A stretch of DNA of 64,000 nt. It comes from Streptomyces sp. NBC_01775 (GTDB lineage: Bacteria > Actinomycetota > Actinomycetes > Streptomycetales > Streptomycetaceae). The stretch's first letter is position 1, and the number at the start of each line of letters is the position of its first letter. The DNA lies in NCBI RefSeq assembly GCF_035917675.1, contig NZ_CP109104.1:5828001-5892000 (forward strand). The letters run 5' to 3'. Below, piece after piece: positions 61,199 to 64,000 of this stretch. The position numbers and the translations under genes were made by a program. The notes under the pieces are model-generated. The model saw only the letters and a list, made by a program, of their open reading frames with translations, did not search any database and was not told the DNA's origin.

Positions 61199-61252
61199 CC
61201 CGGCTCACCCGGTGCACCCGGCTGACCCGGTGCACCGGATCCACCCGGCTCA
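61199..61252. repeat. 18-bp tandem repeats, three units
   Basis: Three units of an 18-bp sequence (CCCGGCTSACCCGGTGCA; the third is variant) lie between cysM and the convergent membrane-protein gene, whose stop codon is at the last unit. Confidence 0.7.
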
Positions 61253-61663
61253 TTCGGCCAGGTGCCTGACGCGCTCCCACGTCCGCGCGTCCACCTCGCC
61301 CGTACGGCCCAGCAGCCGGGCGAGGCCCGCCTCGACCAGGCCGTCCTCCTCCAGATAGGCGGGCCCGTCCGGGTCCTGGGGCGGCAGCACCGGCACCGGC
61401 GAGGGCTCGCGCGTCAGCCGGGCGAGCCGCGCCCCGTCGGTGCGCACGGCCAGCACGAGGAAGAGCTGCTCCTCGCCGTCGGGCAGGCTCGTACGCCAGA
61501 TCTCACCGGGGCGGGGCAGGGGCGCGCCGTGCGCCCTGGCGGCGCGTGCCGCGTCCGCCGCGCCTCTGCGCCGGGGCCCCAGCCGCCCCCGCCCGTCCAC
61601 GAGCGCCGCCACGAAGGCGAGCAGTACGACCGCGCCCAGCGCCAGCCACCACGTCGTATCCAT
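61250..61663 (-). CDS. single-pass membrane protein of unknown function
   Basis: Protein of 137 residues. One N-terminal hydrophobic anchor (WWLALGAVVLLAFVAALV) is followed by a soluble domain with a beta-strand-rich pattern (RPGEIWRTSLPDGEEQLFLV, LAVRTDGARLARLTRE) and an alpha-helical C-terminus (TWERVRHLAE). PGEIW at the start of the soluble part recalls PemK/MazF-like or beta-barrel folds, but evidence is weak. Convergent with cysM; divergent from the MBL gene. Confidence 0.7.
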   Translation of the reverse strand: MDTTWWLALGAVVLLAFVAALVDGRGRLGPRRRGAADAARAARAHGAPLPRPGEIWRTSLPDGEEQLFLVLAVRTDGARLARLTREPSPVPVLPPQDPDGPAYLEEDGLVEAGLARLLGRTGEVDARTWERVRHLAE

Positions 61664-61868
61664 CCGAGCCCCGCCTTCACCGTCTCTTCCGGGATTCACG
61701 GCCCTTCCAAGATCCACAGGTAGCACGACGCTACCCCGGGCTGGTGATTCCGCCCACACCAGCGCCCTACCGAGGAGCCAGCGGGACCCGCGCGGCTTAC
61801 GCTCGGAATTCCCCCTCGTCCACGACATGGGGACCACCCCGCAGGCCGCCAACGGAGGTTCCCGCTCA

Positions 61869-62630
61869 ATGAAGCTCACCGTCGTCGGCTGTTCCGGGTC
61901 GTTTCCGTCAACGGAATCGGCCTGTTCGAGCTATCTCGTCGAGGCCGACGGCTTCCGGCTGCTCCTGGACATGGGCAACGGCGCGCTCGGCGAGCTCCAG
62001 CGCCACATCGGCCTGTACGACTTGGACGCCATCGCGCTCAGCCACCTTCACGCGGACCACTGCATCGACATGTGCGGCTACTTCGTCGCGCGCTACTACC
62101 GTCACGAGGGCGGCCGTTGCGCGCCCCTGCCGGTCTACGGGCCGCCCGGTACCGAGGAGCGCCTCACCACGGCCTACGCCGACACCCCCTCCGACTCGTC
62201 GATGAGCGAGGTCTTCGCCTTCCGCGCGCTCACCCCGCGGGGCGGCTTCGAGCTGGGGCCCTTCCGTGTCACCTCGGAGCTGGTCGACCATCCGGTGGAG
62301 TCCTACGCGTTCCGTATCGAACACAAGGACAGTGGGAAGGTTCTCACGTACTCGGGCGACACGGGACCCTGCGCCTCGCTCGAACTCGCCGCGCGGGACG
62401 CCTCGCTGTTCCTGTGCGAGGCGTCCTTCACCGACGGGAAAGAGCACATCCCAGGGCTGCACCTCAACGGGCGTGAGGCGGGGGAGGCGGCGGCGCGGGC
62501 CGGGGCCGCGCGGCTCGTGCTCACGCACGTGCCGCCGTGGACGGATCCGCAGATCAACCTGCGCGACGCGAAGGCCGCCTTCGGCGGGTCGGTGGAGATG
62601 GCGCGGGCCGGCGCGGTTTACGAACTGTGA
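61869..62630 (+). CDS. MBL-fold metallohydrolase (RNase Z/PDE-like)
   Basis: Enzyme of 253 residues with GGAGG upstream. The metallo-beta-lactamase motif HxHxDH is SHLHADHC (His59, His61, Asp63, His64), with later ligands in VDHPVESYA, YSGDTG and THVPPW. In mycobacteria the homologue near cysM (Rv1339) is an atypical cyclic-nucleotide phosphodiesterase; a similar role here is inference. RNase PH is usually next to it, but here the PTS gene follows. Confidence 0.88.
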   Translation: MKLTVVGCSGSFPSTESACSSYLVEADGFRLLLDMGNGALGELQRHIGLYDLDAIALSHLHADHCIDMCGYFVARYYRHEGGRCAPLPVYGPPGTEERLTTAYADTPSDSSMSEVFAFRALTPRGGFELGPFRVTSELVDHPVESYAFRIEHKDSGKVLTYSGDTGPCASLELAARDASLFLCEASFTDGKEHIPGLHLNGREAGEAAARAGAARLVLTHVPPWTDPQINLRDAKAAFGGSVEMARAGAVYEL

Positions 62631-62664
62631 CGGAGCTTCCGTAGGAACGGGCGGGTCCGTCCGC

Positions 62665-62734
62665 AGTGAACCCTTCCCGCCTTCCCCGGCCTTCGGCCGG
62701 GGAAGGCCCGGCCCCCCAGGCGGGCGGGTTCACT
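62665..62734. terminator. nested bidirectional terminator
   Basis: An inner hairpin has a 13-bp arm (GCCTTCCCCGGCC) with a TTC loop (62679-62707), framed by outer arms AGTGAACCC and GGGTTCACT (62665-62673, 62726-62734). It lies between two convergent genes. Strong. Confidence 0.88.
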
Positions 62735-63974
62735 ACTTGGTCAAATCCTCGACCTCTTCGTCGGGCTCGCGGCCCGGGGTCTTGATGTCGAATCTGACGA
62801 TCAGGAAGCGGAAGAGCGCGTAGTAGACCACCGCGAAACAGAGGCCGATCGGGATGATCAGCCATGGCTTGGTCGCGAGGCTCCAGTTGATGGCGTAGTC
62901 GATGAAGCCCGCCGAGAAGCTGAAGCCGTCGTGCACCCCCAGCGCCCAGGTCACCGCCATGGAGACGGCCGTCAGTACCGCGTGCACCACGTACAGCACC
63001 GGCGCGATGAACATGAAGGAGAACTCGATCGGTTCGGTGATGCCGGTCACGAACGAGGTCAGCGCCAGCGAGACCATCATGCCCGTCACGGCCTTGCGGC
63101 GGTGCGGCTTGGCGCAGTGGGCGATGGCGATCGCCGCGGCGGGCAGGCCGAACATCATGATCGGGAAGAAGCCGGACATGAACTGCCCCGCTGTCGGGTC
63201 GCCCGCGAAGAACCGCGCGATGTCGCCGTGTACGACGTCGCCCGAGGCGTTCTTGAAGTCGCCGAGCTGGAACCAGGAAACCGTGTTGAGGAACTGGTGC
63301 ATGCCGACGGGGATCAGCGCGCGGTTGATCAGGCCGAAGATGCCGGCGCCGGTCGCGCCCAGGCCCGTCATCCACTCGCCGAACGAGGTGATCGCCTCGC
63401 CGATGGGACCCCAGATGAGGGTGAAGAGCACGCCGACGGCCAGGCCCACGAACGCCATGATGATCGGCACCAGCCGGCGCCCGTTGAAGAAGCCGAGCCA
63501 GTCCACCAGCTTGGTGCGGTGGAAGCGCTGCCAGACGATCGCGGATATCAGCCCCATGAGCACGCCGCCCAGGACGCCCGGGTCGTTGTAGACGGCCGGG
63601 GTGTCCTCGCCCGCCTTGACGACGGCCTCGTGCACGGGGAACGCCTCAAGGACGTTCTTGTAGACCAGGAAGCCGACGAGTGCGGCGAGCGCCGTGGAGC
63701 CGTCGGACTTCTTGGCGAAGCCGATCGCGACGCCGATGCAGAACAGCAGCGGCAGGTTGTCGAAGATCGCGCCGCCCGCACCCGCGAAAGCGGCTGCGAC
63801 GTCGTGCCACTTCAGGCCCTTGTCGCCGAAGACATCGGGCTGCCCCAGCCGGTTCAGAATGCCGGCGGCGGGCAGGACGGCGATCGGCAGCTGAAGGCTG
63901 CGGCCGACCTTTTGCAGTCCCTGGAACAGGCCGGAGCCCCGCCTCTTCGCGGGAGCGGCGGTGTCCGTGCTCAT
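62733..63974 (-). CDS. nagE2: PTS N-acetylglucosamine transporter EIIC
   Basis: Protein of 413 residues of the glucose/GlcNAc EIIC family: LQLPIAVLPAAGILNRLGQP, DNLPLLFCIGVAIGFAKK, LINRALIPVGMHQFLNTVSW with the His implicated in transport, and FVTGITEPIEFSFMFIAPVL with the conserved Glu. No EIIA or EIIB domain is attached, so it needs a separate EIIB (NagF in S. coelicolor). GGAGGAA precedes the ATG. The symbol is inferred from family and location. The likely dre and promoter lie beyond the right edge. Confidence 0.88.
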   Translation of the reverse strand: MSTDTAAPAKRRGSGLFQGLQKVGRSLQLPIAVLPAAGILNRLGQPDVFGDKGLKWHDVAAAFAGAGGAIFDNLPLLFCIGVAIGFAKKSDGSTALAALVGFLVYKNVLEAFPVHEAVVKAGEDTPAVYNDPGVLGGVLMGLISAIVWQRFHRTKLVDWLGFFNGRRLVPIIMAFVGLAVGVLFTLIWGPIGEAITSFGEWMTGLGATGAGIFGLINRALIPVGMHQFLNTVSWFQLGDFKNASGDVVHGDIARFFAGDPTAGQFMSGFFPIMMFGLPAAAIAIAHCAKPHRRKAVTGMMVSLALTSFVTGITEPIEFSFMFIAPVLYVVHAVLTAVSMAVTWALGVHDGFSFSAGFIDYAINWSLATKPWLIIPIGLCFAVVYYALFRFLIVRFDIKTPGREPDEEVEDLTK

Positions 63975-64000
63975 TGCGGTTTCCTCCAGGTGAAGCGGGC

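Overview
The window is very GC-rich, tightly packed DNA with strong third-position G/C bias, many GTG and TTG starts, and long antisense open frames that are by-products of that composition. Gene content points to a Streptomyces chromosome or a very close relative. Markers are a SsgA-like sporulation protein, DUF3039 and DUF1266 proteins, a 4-hydroxyphenylpyruvate dioxygenase whose three metal ligands fall at the S. avermitilis positions (187, 270, 349), a cysteine-type leader peptide, the clpS/DUF2017/mec/cysO/cysM cluster and a NagE2-type PTS permease. From memory, the gene order resembles the core-chromosome segment of S. coelicolor that carries ssgG, hppD, pncB, cysM and nagE2.

Layout, left third (1-23 kb): DUF3039 protein and an alpha/beta hydrolase; a small MerR operon with a palindromic operator; hypothetical, lipoprotein and secreted proteins; an M55 peptidase; a GlxA-type regulator with an isochorismatase-like hydrolase; a GH20 beta-N-acetylhexosaminidase with a possible DasR site; a three-gene molybdenum hydroxylase operon (FAD subunit, a very unusual 1013-residue 2Fe-2S subunit, and a molybdopterin subunit with a degenerate active site); an alpha/beta hydrolase with Asp in the nucleophile position; a secreted FG-GAP protein; a secreted peptidoglycan amidase.

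Middle (23-46 kb): HAD and Nudix hydrolases, a transmembrane Ser/Thr kinase, an MFS pump, and a LysR - thiol dioxygenase - YeiH-type exporter group. A 2.6-kb accessory patch follows (about 31.1-33.8 kb). It holds one intact SUKH-like gene and the wreckage of MerR, XRE/DUF5753, HATPase and phosphotransferase genes, and it is bounded by two diverged copies of the exporter gene's 3' end. Then come a lipoprotein, an SF2 helicase, an IclR regulator, a Lon-like S16 protease, a four-gene osmoprotectant ABC operon, an Lrp/AsnC regulator divergent from hppD, and a GlcD-type flavoprotein.

Right third (46-64 kb): a divergent HxlR regulator / MFS pair with twin operators; the SsgA-like gene; two RDD membrane proteins; the NAD-salvage pair pncA/pncB with an NrtR-like palindrome; clpS and DUF2017; an amino-acid permease; mec, a leader peptide, cysO and cysM (carrier-protein-dependent cysteine synthesis); an MBL-fold hydrolase; and a GlcNAc-type PTS EIIC.

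No tRNA, rRNA, insertion sequence, CRISPR array or biosynthetic gene cluster was recognised. The most unusual signals are the 2Fe-2S subunit with prion-like flanks, its catalytically suspect partner, and the decayed island bounded by a duplicated gene end.
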